NCBI RefSeq assembly: GCF_000785535.1 | Contig: NZ_CP007595.1 | Location: 372,001 to 436,000 of the forward strand | DNA length: 64,000 nucleotides | Direction: 5' to 3' | Origin: Arthrobacter sp. PAMC 25486 | GTDB lineage: Bacteria > Actinomycetota > Actinomycetes > Actinomycetales > Micrococcaceae | Shown here: positions 46,710 to 54,965 of the stretch, in pieces | How the letters are laid out: each line of letters opens with the position of its first letter | Numbering within the stretch: position 1 is the stretch's first letter | The notes under the pieces: model-generated | Told to the model about the DNA's origin: nothing | Databases searched by the model: none | What the model saw: the letters and a program-made list of their open reading frames with translations, nothing else | Program-made: the position numbers and the translations under genes

Positions 46710-47885
46710 ATGGTCTCCTCAACCACACGCTCAATTTTCACACGCACTGCCATCATCCGGATTCTTGTGGGCTGGGGTGCTGTCGCCGCGCTCATGCTCG
46801 CCGCGCCGCTCCTGGAACCCCCGGTGCCCACACCCTTGCTGATCGGCGCCCTTGCCGTCATCATCGCCGTCATTCTCGTCTGCGCCTTCGGCGTGGTGCA
46901 CGAGGCCGAACACCTTGCCCGCCGCCTCGGCGACCCCTACGGTTCACTGGTCCTGACGCTCTCGATTGTGTTGATCGAGGTGGTGCTGATCTCCGCTGTC
47001 ATGCTGGGCCCCGGCGAGCACGCCACCATTGCGCGGGATTCGGTCATGGCCGTCTCCATGATCATCCTCAACGGTGTCATCGGGCTCTCCCTACTAGTCG
47101 GCGGCCTCAAGCACGGCAGCCTGCGCCATAACCGGACCGGCACATCCGCCTACCTGGCCATGATCATCGTGTTGACCTCCCTGGCCTTTGCCCTTCCGGC
47201 GCTGATCGGCGTTGACGGGTCCTACACAACAGGTCAGGAAATCCCGATCATCGTGCTCTCCCTCGGGTTGTACGCCTTCTTCCTGATCCGCCAGATGGGC
47301 GCCCAGGCCGGCGACTTCACCGAGGTTGATCCCCGTCTGTTTGCCCCCGCTGAAAAGTCCGACGGCGGAGCCTCCTCAGGTGTCGATGCCCCCGCTCCGC
47401 GCCAGCCCATCACCGCGATTCTTGCCGAGCACCGCACCGAGGTGCTGCTGCGCCTGGGCGTCCTTGTCATCACGGTGCTGCCGATCGTGCTGCTCGCCCA
47501 TGACATGGCCACCCTCCTGGATGACGGCCTGGGCCGTGCCGGCGCCCCCATTGCGCTCTCCGGAATCCTGATCGCCATGATCGTGTTCCTCCCGGAAACC
47601 ATCACCACGCTGCGTGCGGCGCTGGCGGGTGAAGCGCAGCGCGTCGGCAACCTCTGCCACGGAGCCCTGGTCTCCACGGTGGGGCTGACCATCCCGGCGG
47701 TGCTGCTGATCGGGCTGTTCACGGGCCAAACCGTCACGCTGGCGGAGTCCCCGTCCAACCTGCTCCTGCTCGGTGTCACCCTGCTGCTCTCCGTCACCAC
47801 CTTCGCCACCAAGAAGCTCACGGCGATGCACGGCGCTGCCCACCTGGCCGTCTTCGCCGTCTACGGTCTCGTCGTCTTTTCGTAG
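46710..47885 (+). CDS. Ca2+/H+ antiporter, CaCA family (ChaA-like)
   Basis: A 391-residue membrane protein with eleven or so TM helices. Each half carries the alpha-repeat acidic motif: GVVHEAEHLARRLGDPYGSLVLTLSIVLIEVVLI and MIVFLPETITTLRAALAGEAQRVGNLCHGALVSTVGLT. A hydrophilic loop (residues 210-250) separates the halves. These proteins exchange Ca2+ (or Na+) for protons. The ATG at 46710 lies ahead of the first helix. Confidence 0.9.
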   Translation: MVSSTTRSIFTRTAIIRILVGWGAVAALMLAAPLLEPPVPTPLLIGALAVIIAVILVCAFGVVHEAEHLARRLGDPYGSLVLTLSIVLIEVVLISAVMLGPGEHATIARDSVMAVSMIILNGVIGLSLLVGGLKHGSLRHNRTGTSAYLAMIIVLTSLAFALPALIGVDGSYTTGQEIPIIVLSLGLYAFFLIRQMGAQAGDFTEVDPRLFAPAEKSDGGASSGVDAPAPRQPITAILAEHRTEVLLRLGVLVITVLPIVLLAHDMATLLDDGLGRAGAPIALSGILIAMIVFLPETITTLRAALAGEAQRVGNLCHGALVSTVGLTIPAVLLIGLFTGQTVTLAESPSNLLLLGVTLLLSVTTFATKKLTAMHGAAHLAVFAVYGLVVFS

Positions 47886-47925
47886 TCACTCCGGCTGCCC
47901 CAGGCTGGCCCCTATCTATCCTCTT

Positions 47926-48004
47926 TGAATTCGAGTACGCAGTTGTTCGACGGAAAACGCTCATAATGGGCCAATTCGGTCCAACAAGTGCGTACTCGAA
48001 TTCA
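47926..48004. repeat. 79-bp element with 16-bp perfect terminal inverted repeats
   Basis: TGAATTCGAGTACGCA at 47926-47941 is repeated inverted at 47989-48004; after one mismatch the arms match for five more bases (TTGTT/AACAA). The 30-base centre is unpaired. It begins 41 bases after the antiporter stop. It could act as a bidirectional terminator or be a miniature palindromic mobile element. Its tip resembles the arms of the stem-loop at 23931 (both contain GTAC followed by G in the arm). Confidence 0.8.
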
Positions 48005-48601
48005 CGGCGGGCATGATCGGGGGTGGGCGCCGGTGGATGGCGTCCGTGTGCCACGGACGGGAGGTGGGCCCAGGGCCACGAGAAACTCAGGAGACTCATG
48101 CCTATCGTCGCTGTTGACCGTCAAAAGCCGCATGGTCCCAGGGCGCCATGGGTCAGTGGGTACCTGTTGACATCCCAATGGTTGGCGTGGGCTATCGTTG
48201 AAAAACGTGAGTAAAACGTGACGTGAGTCTGCCAAATTTCGCCGAGGTGCCTAGTGGGGGTCCGTTCGCAGGAGCGTCAATGCAGCACAGGCGGTAAGAA
48301 CTGCGATCGCCGTGAGGGGTCAAACTGCGAACTCAAAATGGGTTGGCAGGAACGCGATTCAGTCAGTGCTAGAACCGTGCCGTATGGTACCCCCTCATCG
48401 GAAGAGTTACCGGACGGGTCCACCGGACGCTCCGTGAGCTGCAAAATGAAAAATGCAGGTCAGCGCCTGGTTCATCCGGTAGAGGACCGGCTGACGGGAC
48501 AGTCCGTTCGAATTTCGGTGTCATCGTTCTCCGCCTGGTCCGTCTTCGCGCCTGTCCAACTGGTGTCTTGACTGATATGGCCGATAAGGCAGACTGAGCC
48601 C
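48005..48601. other. 597-bp gap at the left edge of the accessory island, no gene seen
   Basis: No frame has a recognisable motif. It contains the direct repeat at 48201-48221 and short ACCGGACG duplications at 48411-48430. Codon use from here on becomes less GC-biased than in the left 48 kb by eye. Confidence 0.4.
48201..48221 (+). repeat. Direct repeat, copy 1 (possible integrase arm-type site)
   Basis: Core ACGTGAGTAAAACGTGA, with the whole 21 bases identical to 53016-53036 in the same orientation. It is followed by a further ACGTGAG. Tandem ACGTGA hexamers spaced 11 bases look like arm-type binding sites of a tyrosine integrase. Confidence 0.55.
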
Positions 48602-49309
48602 ATGAATCCATTTGAGTCAGAGCTGCGAGTCATCGAAGCAGCTGAAGAACTTGCCTCGACACTTGGTGCCGATAAGAATCACACGGTCGCGGCGGCAGCG
48701 ATGGATACGAACGGGGTTATTCATCGGTCCGTGAATGTATACCATTTCACTGGTGGACCATGCGCGGAATTCGTAGTGATGGGGCTGGCGGCGACAACAG
48801 GTGCTGGACCGTTGATGACCATGGCGGCTGCGGGCGACGGAGGGCGTGGACTCATACCGCCGTGCGGAAGATGCCGGCAGGCGATGTTGGATCTTCACCC
48901 GGACGTAATGGTTGCCGTACCTGGTGAAAGCGGTCCAAGGATGCGGCCGATTCGAAAGATGCTCCCGGACACATACTTCTTTCCGGACGCGGATTCCCAG
49001 CGAATATTGAGATTCAACAAGCGTTACTACGACACCGTCGCAAGTGGAACCAAAACTACGACGGTTCGATTTGATGATCCGGTGGTTCCCGGACCCCACA
49101 TATTCGCGTTCGAGGACGATGCGGAGCATCGCACGTTGAAAGGACTGGTCACTAGCGTTCGCCATTACCGACTGGATAAGATGACGGCAGAACAGGCGTG
49201 TCTCGCGCCGGGAACGTCCGCAGAGGAGTTTCGGCGTGGCCTGCGGACCCACTACCCCGAACTTTCCGATGAAGATGAGGTTGGGGTCGTCGCGTTTGAA
49301 CTCAGCTGA
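48602..49309 (+). CDS. Cytidine deaminase-ASCH fusion protein
   Basis: A 235-residue two-domain protein. The N-terminal 120 residues are a cytidine/blasticidin-S-type deaminase with zinc motifs CAE (C54, catalytic E56) and PCGRC (C88, C91). The C-terminal part is an ASCH domain with the family hallmark TVASGTKTTTVRF, where K151, T154 and R156 correspond to conserved positions. YqfB-type ASCH enzymes hydrolyse N4-acetylcytidine to cytidine, so the fusion may salvage N4-acetylcytidine straight to uridine. Ribosome binding site is weak. First gene of the accessory island. Confidence 0.82.
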   Translation: MNPFESELRVIEAAEELASTLGADKNHTVAAAAMDTNGVIHRSVNVYHFTGGPCAEFVVMGLAATTGAGPLMTMAAAGDGGRGLIPPCGRCRQAMLDLHPDVMVAVPGESGPRMRPIRKMLPDTYFFPDADSQRILRFNKRYYDTVASGTKTTTVRFDDPVVPGPHIFAFEDDAEHRTLKGLVTSVRHYRLDKMTAEQACLAPGTSAEEFRRGLRTHYPELSDEDEVGVVAFELS

Positions 49310-49405
49310 TTCACCGCGACCGCTGTCGACGTGCCGGTGAGCTTCGGCTACGGGCCGCGACAAACGCAGTTCGGTCGCGATCAGCAGAGGTGGGATGGTA
49401 GTTCT

Positions 49406-49912
49406 GTGGACTTGAAAACAAACACCAGTGTGCAAGTATTTGCCATTCGGCCTTACCGTCTCGCAGATGCTGCAGACACATTGGTGAACTTCCTTGCCGC
49501 GGTGACCGAAACAGCTGCCGCCGATTACTCGCCGGAACAGATTCGGGCGTGGGCACGGCCAGAAGCGCGAGAACTAGCCACCTGGCACGCCGCGATGCAC
49601 GCGCGGAACAGTTACGTGGCGACCGTGGATGGACAGCCAGCAGGCTTCTCCGACGTAGACCCGCAAGGGTATATTGACATGATGTTCGTGGCCCCTGGCT
49701 ACCTACGACTCGGGGTGGCACGGCAACTGCTCGGCCACGTGGAGTCCCACGCGCGCGCCGAGCACCTGACAGAACTGACCGCCAATGTCAGCATCACAGC
49801 CCGACCCTTCTTCGAGCGCTACGGATTCATCGTCGAGGCACAACAACATCCTGTGATGGGCGGAGTGCAGCTAACCAACTACGCCATGAAGAAGAACCTG
49901 TGCGGCAACTGA
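49406..49912 (+). CDS. GNAT-family N-acetyltransferase
   Basis: A protein of about 168 residues: motif A with the acetyl-CoA loop is DMMFVAPGYLRLGVARQLLGHVESHA, and motif B is LTANVSITARPFFERYGF. YVATVDGQPAGFSDVDPQGYID is the core strand. The start is taken as GTG at 49406; an upstream GTG at 49331 is possible. Substrate unknown. The gene is followed 35 bases later by a site of the repeated palindrome family (49948). Confidence 0.85.
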   Translation: MDLKTNTSVQVFAIRPYRLADAADTLVNFLAAVTETAAADYSPEQIRAWARPEARELATWHAAMHARNSYVATVDGQPAGFSDVDPQGYIDMMFVAPGYLRLGVARQLLGHVESHARAEHLTELTANVSITARPFFERYGFIVEAQQHPVMGGVQLTNYAMKKNLCGN

Positions 49913-49947
49913 TCCGCACCGGGAAATAGTCCACTTCCAGTGGCAGG

Positions 49948-49976
49948 AGTCCCGCTCAAGGCTCCCCGGGAAGCGG
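49948..49976 (+). repeat. Gene-associated palindromic site after the GNAT gene
   Basis: Sense-strand sequence GTCCCGCTCAAGGCTCCCC then GGGAAGCGG matches the island consensus CCCGCTTAGGGTTCCCC then TTACGGGC in the orientation sense to the plus-strand GNAT gene. It is thus inverted relative to the copies that follow minus-strand genes, keeping the same gene-to-site polarity. A clear GAAAATGACA tail is not visible. Confidence 0.5.
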
Positions 49977-50128
49977 TGAGCGTGACGAGTCCTGGCGGTT
50001 GGGGATGCGACATTCAGCGTCTAAAACCCCACGTTCGGCGCCGACGGTTCGCGTCACGTACTGCTGACGCCGGACATTAGACTGGTTCGCGTCGACCAAA
50101 CCGGTCGGCACAGTATTGGGGGAATGTC

Positions 50129-50812
50129 ATGGGCAGATTTTGCAGGACAATTACGACGGCGGTGCTCGGACTTGTGCTGGTGGGCGGACTGGGCGGATGC
50201 ACGCCACACACGCAGCCACCGCTGCCCACCGCAAGCCAATCCCCGGAATCAGTCCTTGACGCCAGCTGCCCGATCCTGCCTCCAGACACGGTCAAGGCCG
50301 AAAGGATCCCGCAAGGCACGCCGGCAGAATCAATCGCCAGCGTCTTGAATTCCTACAGCTCATGGGTGAATGCGGGAACGGACGTACTCAGGGGCTGGGC
50401 CGACACGGCGGACACCGTGGCAGACGCATGTGTGGAGGGGCTGGCCGAACAAGGCCGGATTGCCTACGCGCAAACAATCTTCACCACGCATACCGATGTT
50501 GCTTGGCAGGACTACTACGCCGGGCAGCAGGAGCTCACCGCCCAGACCCTGCGCAATGCCGTAGCCGCCAATAATGACGGTCAAGGGGTTCAAGGGCGTT
50601 TTGAACTGCTCAAGGAAATCTCTTCCAGTGCCACAGTGAACGGCACGTTCCTGAAATTTGATGCCATCTACCGTCCGGCCCCCGGCACGCCGGCAGATCC
50701 AACGGACTGGGCCGGGCTGGCCAAGCCAACCCGCTGGTACGTGGAGCTGGTGCCCTTCGACGGCTTCTTCATCATCAACTACATCGAGCAGAAGCCGGCA
50801 GTAGGTTACTGA
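50129..50812 (+). CDS. Secreted lipoprotein, function unknown
   Basis: A 227-residue protein with signal peptide and lipobox (VLVGGLGGC, cysteine near residue 24). A low-complexity Pro/Ser spacer is followed by a folded part with VLNSYSSWVNAGTDVLRGWADTAD and FELLKEISSSATVNGTFLKFDAIY. No family recognised. GGGGGAA precedes the ATG. Confidence 0.72.
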   Translation: MGRFCRTITTAVLGLVLVGGLGGCTPHTQPPLPTASQSPESVLDASCPILPPDTVKAERIPQGTPAESIASVLNSYSSWVNAGTDVLRGWADTADTVADACVEGLAEQGRIAYAQTIFTTHTDVAWQDYYAGQQELTAQTLRNAVAANNDGQGVQGRFELLKEISSSATVNGTFLKFDAIYRPAPGTPADPTDWAGLAKPTRWYVELVPFDGFFIINYIEQKPAVGY

Positions 50813-50878
50813 CCCAGCTCGATTACAGCATTGTCTGCTCAGTCCATCACCGAAGATGTCGGTAACGGATACACCCGT

Positions 50879-51817
50879 TCAGCTATCGGGATTGCTGCTG
50901 CAACAGTAAGCCCGGAGGCCCACTGCCAGCTTCGGAGCCTTGTCAACGCCCACCGTGCTCGTCTGGCAATTAGCTGCAGACCTGACGTCTCTAGTCACTG
51001 GGGTGTCCATGATCATCCTAGCCACTGCCGGGTCATCTCTTACCGCCACGCCCCTCCCGGACAGCACCGCATCCTTCATTCTTGTGATGACCAAGCGACG
51101 GATGCGAAATGAAGGACGTCCCCCACGACCATGGAACATGATTTTCGCGCGATAGTGTCCGCTACATGGTTCCGTTTGCGGGGCGCTTCTCGTGAAGTGT
51201 CGAAGAATCTCGGCATTGCCTTCCTCAACGCCCGTCTGTGCTCGCTTATCCTGGAGCTGCCTTGGTTCGATTGCTGCTGCGGTGTAGTGTTCGGCGAGTT
51301 TACGCAGCAGGGTACGAAGTTCCGGCGGGTCAAGCAGCTTGAATGACGTATTGAGGTTCGTGAGATAGCGGACAAGATCGTGTAAGGAGTCACTCCCCGT
51401 CTCCAGGATGAAGGCGTGCTCATCGACTGGGTGCAGCAATCCTGTCAACGATGGAACGAGGTCGGCTATTTCCTGCACCTGACCGTGGAACTGGATACGG
51501 CCCTCATGCTTCCATGCCAGCAAGTCGACCCCGCGCAAGACGTGGTTCGCTGCGTCCTCGGGAGGTCCGCGTGGGGTAAACCCTGGGCCGGTCGGCAAGG
51601 GAACACGGACGCAGTCGGCTCGGAACGTGCGCCAGTCTTTCCGGTCACTGTCCCATGCAAGCAGGTACCAGCGCCGGCTTGTGCAGACGAGCCGGTGCGG
51701 TTCAACAACTCGCCTGCTGGCGACACCGTCGCGTGCCAGGTAATCGAACCTCAACTGTTGGTGGTCGCGGCAGGCTCCGGCGACGACCGTGAGTATCCTC
51801 GCATCAACGGTGGGCAC
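50879..51817 (-). pseudogene. N-terminally truncated WYL-domain (YafY-like) regulator
   Basis: Residues 1-182 of the frame match the WYL and WCX parts of a YafY-type regulator: TVVAGACRDHQQLRFDYLARDG, VVEPHRLVCTSRRWYLLAWDSDRKDWRTFRADCV, then LRTLLRKLAEHYTAA at the usual C-terminus (about 51271). The helix-turn-helix that should precede it is absent upstream of 51817, and the frame runs on to 50879 with unrelated sequence. A ligand-binding domain without its DNA-binding part; probably a relic. Confidence 0.7.
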
Positions 51818-51971
51818 ATGGCCGGTCGCCGAGACGGTGGCACATCGAAGGGCATCCCCACGGTGTCACAGCCGCAGGGCGTTCCCTTGTGGCACACAAC
51901 GAAGCGGGTAGCTTTCGACTTCGTGTCAGCGATTACTCAAACCAATGTACGTTTCGTGGCAGACTGGGGCG

Positions 51972-52604
51972 ATGAACACAGGCCGCGACTACGAGGGATA
52001 TGCAGCGAAGATGCGGCAACATGTAGTTGCCGGAACGGACATGAAAGTCGACGTACGTTTCGTTGACATGATTAGCAGGAGATGTTCCCGTGTCCTTGAT
52101 ATCGGATGCGGAATCGGCAATGCAGTCAATGGATTGCGCGCCCGAGGCCACACGGCCTACGGAATTGATCCCACACCTGAAGTCCTCGATGTTGCCGGTG
52201 AGCTCTATGACCCGTCGTGGTTTCGCCGTATGGCTTCTGTCGATCTCACGCCTGAGACTCTGTCTCTAAACGGCCTTCCGCAGGTTTACGACGTTGTACT
52301 CATGTCAGGGAACGTCCCGTCCTTTCTTTCACCGAATGAACTGCGTGAAACCTTTATCCGGGGTGTGGAAATGCTGGAGGCTGGCGGTATTTTTGTCGTT
52401 GGAACCACCACAGGCGTTCAGGGCGGCCCCGTGGACCAGGATAAAGCAGCGGCCGGGTCGGGCTTGACCCTGACCCATCGATTCTCGGACTGGCATCTCA
52501 GCCCTTTTTATACTGAGTCGCCGTGGTCAGTGAGTGTATTCTCTGCGGCTGGGTCTAGGGATTTCGCTGAAGGTCCGGATGGGAAGTTTGTTCTGCATGG
52601 GTGA
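51972..52604 (+). CDS. SAM-dependent class I methyltransferase
   Basis: A 210-residue methyltransferase. Motif I is VLDIGCGIGNAVNGL, followed by AYGIDPTPEVLDVA and the motif II/III region YDVVLMSGNVPSFLS and GIFVVGTTTG. ATG at 51972 follows GGGG. Acceptor unknown. It diverges from the WYL relic, so the pair may once have been regulator and target. Confidence 0.8.
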   Translation: MNTGRDYEGYAAKMRQHVVAGTDMKVDVRFVDMISRRCSRVLDIGCGIGNAVNGLRARGHTAYGIDPTPEVLDVAGELYDPSWFRRMASVDLTPETLSLNGLPQVYDVVLMSGNVPSFLSPNELRETFIRGVEMLEAGGIFVVGTTTGVQGGPVDQDKAAAGSGLTLTHRFSDWHLSPFYTESPWSVSVFSAAGSRDFAEGPDGKFVLHG

Positions 52605-53015
52605 GTGGATGACGGCGCCACAAATGCCCTGTTGACGGTCTTCTTGCGGGAGGAGTTGATAGTCTGGCCGGCCGGATGGCAATTGCGTTGGAATGCACCC
52701 GCTGCAGCCCAGCGTTGGGCTGGTGGTTCACGGAAGTATTGCCGAATTGCCAGAGCTGGATGATCGAATCTGCCGCGCCGGGCTGCTTGCAGTCTCAAAG
52801 GAAGTTCGTGGCTAGCCGACGGTGCTCAGGGCCGAGAATACGGCGATCGGAGGGTCAAATAATCGGGTTCGTCGGCAGCTGGCCAAGCTTGGGGCACATT
52901 GAGCATTTTTGGCAGTCGTCAACAGGTATTGTAAGGCTGTCAGGGGAAATTTCGGTCATGATTTGTGCCGGGTTCGGGCGCCCCGGCGCATCTTTTTTCG
53001 GGTACTTTTTCTATC

Positions 53016-53036
53016 AAAAACGTGAGTAAAACGTGA
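53016..53036 (+). repeat. Direct repeat, copy 2 (possible integrase arm-type site)
   Basis: Identical over 21 bases to 48201-48221 and in the same orientation, 4.8 kb away. It lies 56 bases from the tRNA 3'-end remnant, the distance expected for an integrase arm site from the core site. Confidence 0.55.
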
Positions 53037-53092
53037 TTTGGTCCCTCGACGCACCCGGCCGAAACAGCAAAACCGCAGGTCAGAGCCACATT

Positions 53093-53138
53093 TGGTGCCC
53101 CGGGCCGGACTCGAACCGGCGGCCAAGAGAATCTAGCC
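53093..53138 (-). tRNA. Remnant of a tRNA 3' end (T-arm and acceptor only)
   Basis: On the minus strand GCCGG-TTCGAGT-CCGGC forms a perfect T-arm, followed by CCGGGGCA and CCA, the acceptor 3' strand with encoded CCA. The 5' half that should contain GCCCCGG and the D- and anticodon arms is absent from the next 60 bases. Elements that integrate into tRNA genes leave such 3' copies. It is not a functional tRNA. Confidence 0.65.
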
Positions 53139-53271
53139 ATCTGGATTTTGTCGGTTGTCGTCGACCGCCAAAATTCGCGTGTTTCTGCGGTACTTCATAG
53201 TTTTCGAAGTTCGTGGCATCTCGTGCTTTGCCATAGTTCTTGGTTGAAAAGGGGGAGTAAAGGGGGAGCGC

Positions 53272-53457
53272 ATGCTTTTCGTTCCCGATACTGTTTTGGT
53301 TTGGGCGCCCGATGCCGTAAAAACAGGCTTGTCAGCGTTTTACCTCGAGGCGGCGTATGCTGCCAACCGTTCTCACTATTTTACCCCTCAGCCGCGAGTC
53401 GAGGCGGTACCCGTCTTTTCCGTGATGGCGTACCTGGCGGAGGTGGCTGGCGGCTGA
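53272..53457 (+). CDS. Small hypothetical protein
   Basis: A 61-residue frame with GGGGGAG seven bases before the ATG. Sequence begins MLFVPDTVLVWAPDAV, no membrane segment or motif. Its ribosome binding site overlaps the third arm-like repeat, so the match may be fortuitous. Confidence 0.3.
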   Translation: MLFVPDTVLVWAPDAVKTGLSAFYLEAAYAANRSHYFTPQPRVEAVPVFSVMAYLAEVAGG

Positions 53458-53489
53458 TACTCGGCCATGATTGCGGCGCTTTCAGTTCA

Positions 53490-53513
53490 GCTCGTTAGGG
53501 GAGGTTCTTCGCA
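53490..53513 (-). repeat. Gene-associated palindromic site after the peptidase E gene (diverged)
   Basis: Sense (minus) strand CTGCGAAGAACCTCCCC then TAACGAGC aligns with the island consensus, followed 6 bases on by ACTGAAAG, a partial form of the tail. It lies about 60 bases beyond the peptidase E stop. This is the weaker end of the series. Confidence 0.4.
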
Positions 53514-53576
53514 GTTTGGAATGATCGGTTCGGTGTCCGCCAGCCCTCTATGGGACATTCTCAGCCTGTTGGTCTC

Positions 53577-54209
53577 TCAGAGAAGCGCAATGCTGCCGCC
53601 ATCTACCACCAACGCCTGACCGTCACGAAGCGCCCAATAGGGCTCGCCCTGTCGGGCGTAAGCAGCAGCCACCTGGGTCAGGATCTTGTTCTCCGGGTGA
53701 TCCGAAGATCCCAGATGGGGAATGAAGGGCCGATCCAGAATGTGGAGACCGTCAAACTCGACGGTTCCGTACATGGAGAGTGCATCATCTGTTGGGTCGC
53801 ACTCTTCGAGGCCCAACAAGCTCGGTGCGAGGACGCAACCCCCAGCACTGAAACCGGCGTAGACCAGGGCGTCCGCTCTGAGGCGATCCACAATGAGCGA
53901 GTCGGCTCCCGATCGGGCCAGAGCAGCCCGTAGGGTGAAGACGTTGCCTCCCCGAACCCAGACGAAGTCCGGTTGGCCAAACGCCACAAAAAGGCTCTCG
54001 GCGTCGTGCTCCCGGAGGTCGAGCTCATATGCCGTGAGTCCAATTTTCGCGAGATTCAAAAGCTGGAATTCGGTCTCGATACGCCGCATCGCAGGATCAA
54101 CTCCGTCGAAAGCGTTCATGATGACCCACCCGCACCTTTTGCCTTGGACCAGGCCCGTAAACGTTTCGGGATGGTCACCAAGCTGGTACGAAGACAGATA
54201 GAGGCGCAT
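53577..54209 (-). CDS. Peptidase E-like (family S51) protein
   Basis: A 210-residue class I glutamine amidotransferase-fold protein. The nucleophile elbow is VYAGFSAGGCVLAPSL with serine at GxSAG, and DFVWVRGGNVFTLRAAL precedes it as in PepE; the catalytic histidine region is FIPHLGSSDHPE. S51 enzymes cleave N-terminal aspartyl dipeptides. GGAGA lies upstream of the ATG. Located between two of the palindromic sites on the minus strand, like a cassette. Confidence 0.87.
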   Translation of the reverse strand: MRLYLSSYQLGDHPETFTGLVQGKRCGWVIMNAFDGVDPAMRRIETEFQLLNLAKIGLTAYELDLREHDAESLFVAFGQPDFVWVRGGNVFTLRAALARSGADSLIVDRLRADALVYAGFSAGGCVLAPSLLGLEECDPTDDALSMYGTVEFDGLHILDRPFIPHLGSSDHPENKILTQVAAAYARQGEPYWALRDGQALVVDGGSIALL

Positions 54210-54239
54210 GAAGCTATTGTCTCCAACTTATGCGCCGGG

Positions 54240-54307
54240 AGTCATTTTCAGATGACGGGTGTATGCGCGTCCAAGCCTGTCAGCAGGGGAACCCTTTGCG
54301 GAACAGT
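54240..54307 (-). repeat. Gene-associated palindromic site after the sigma factor gene
   Basis: A 68-base copy: on the minus strand CTGTTCCGCAAAGGGTTCCCC starts it and CTGAAAATGACT ends it. It lies 110 bases beyond the sigma-factor stop and 31 bases ahead of the peptidase E start. One of the four clear copies. Confidence 0.7.
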
Positions 54308-54416
54308 AATGACAACCGATGCTGACTAGCTAGTGTAGGTAGCAGCCACAGCGACGTAACGACCCCATATTGTGACATTCAGGCTGTCGAAACCGGAAAC
54401 GTCGGCTTCAGGTTGC

Positions 54417-54965
54417 TTAACGTTTGTCCGTTCCGTAGGGGTCCCCGATGAGGGTACGAAGTCGGGCACGGGCTCGTGCATAGCGGCTCCGTGCAGCTGT
54501 GGCGGATAGCCCGAGGTGTTTCCCTGCTTCTGCAACTCCGAAGCCGTCCAAAACAATGAGTATGACAAGCTCTCGATCTCGCGCCCGTAATGTATTCAGG
54601 ACTGCCAAGATATCCTGATCGTCTGGCTCGATGACTACGGGCATATGGACCATTCCTTCCCGCAGTTTCTCGGAGAGGGCTCCTTGGCGGATTTTGCCCC
54701 GCCGGTAGTTGGAGAGCACACCTTTGGCGATGCCGAAGCTCCAAGCGCGAAGTCCATCCGGCGATTCAGGTAGCCCGTCTCTCTGCCTCCAAAGGACCAT
54801 GAAAGTCTCAGAGAGACAATCCGCCGCGTCATCTGCTGTGTCGACCCGGCGAAGGAAGTATCCAAACAGAGCCGGTGAAAGCATCCTGATACTGTCGTCG
54901 AACCCACCTTCAATGACAGTCGGGAACTCCGTCTTGGAGACATTCGTTGTCGACGTGGGCATCAT
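54417..54965 (-). CDS. ECF-like RNA polymerase sigma factor
   Basis: A 182-residue sigma-70 family protein with regions 2 and 4 only: region 2 MLSPALFGYFLRRVDTADDAADCLSETFMVLWRQRD and region 4 LRARDRELVILIVLDGFGVAEAGKHLGLSATAARSRYARARARL. Its ATG at 54965 overlaps the stop of the membrane-protein gene (ATGA), so it is translated after it. The order is unusual, since sigma genes usually precede their membrane partner. Target promoters unknown. Confidence 0.88.
   Translation of the reverse strand: MMPTSTTNVSKTEFPTVIEGGFDDSIRMLSPALFGYFLRRVDTADDAADCLSETFMVLWRQRDGLPESPDGLRAWSFGIAKGVLSNYRRGKIRQGALSEKLREGMVHMPVVIEPDDQDILAVLNTLRARDRELVILIVLDGFGVAEAGKHLGLSATAARSRYARARARLRTLIGDPYGTDKR

Larger units (their letters stand above)
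52605..53271. other. 667-bp gap holding attachment-site-like sequences
   Basis: No protein-like frame. It contains direct repeat copy 2 at 53016-53036, a tRNA 3'-end remnant at 53093-53138, and at 53240-53270 a further variant of the arm motif (GGGGGAGTAAAGGGGGAG). Together these look like the scar of an element integrated at a tRNA gene. Confidence 0.5.

Noticed and set aside
54240..54307. Palindromic sites taken as Rho-independent terminators
   Set aside because: No T-tract follows the stem on the sense strand in any copy, distances from stops vary widely, and a conserved distal tail (CTGAAAATGACA) is not expected for terminators.
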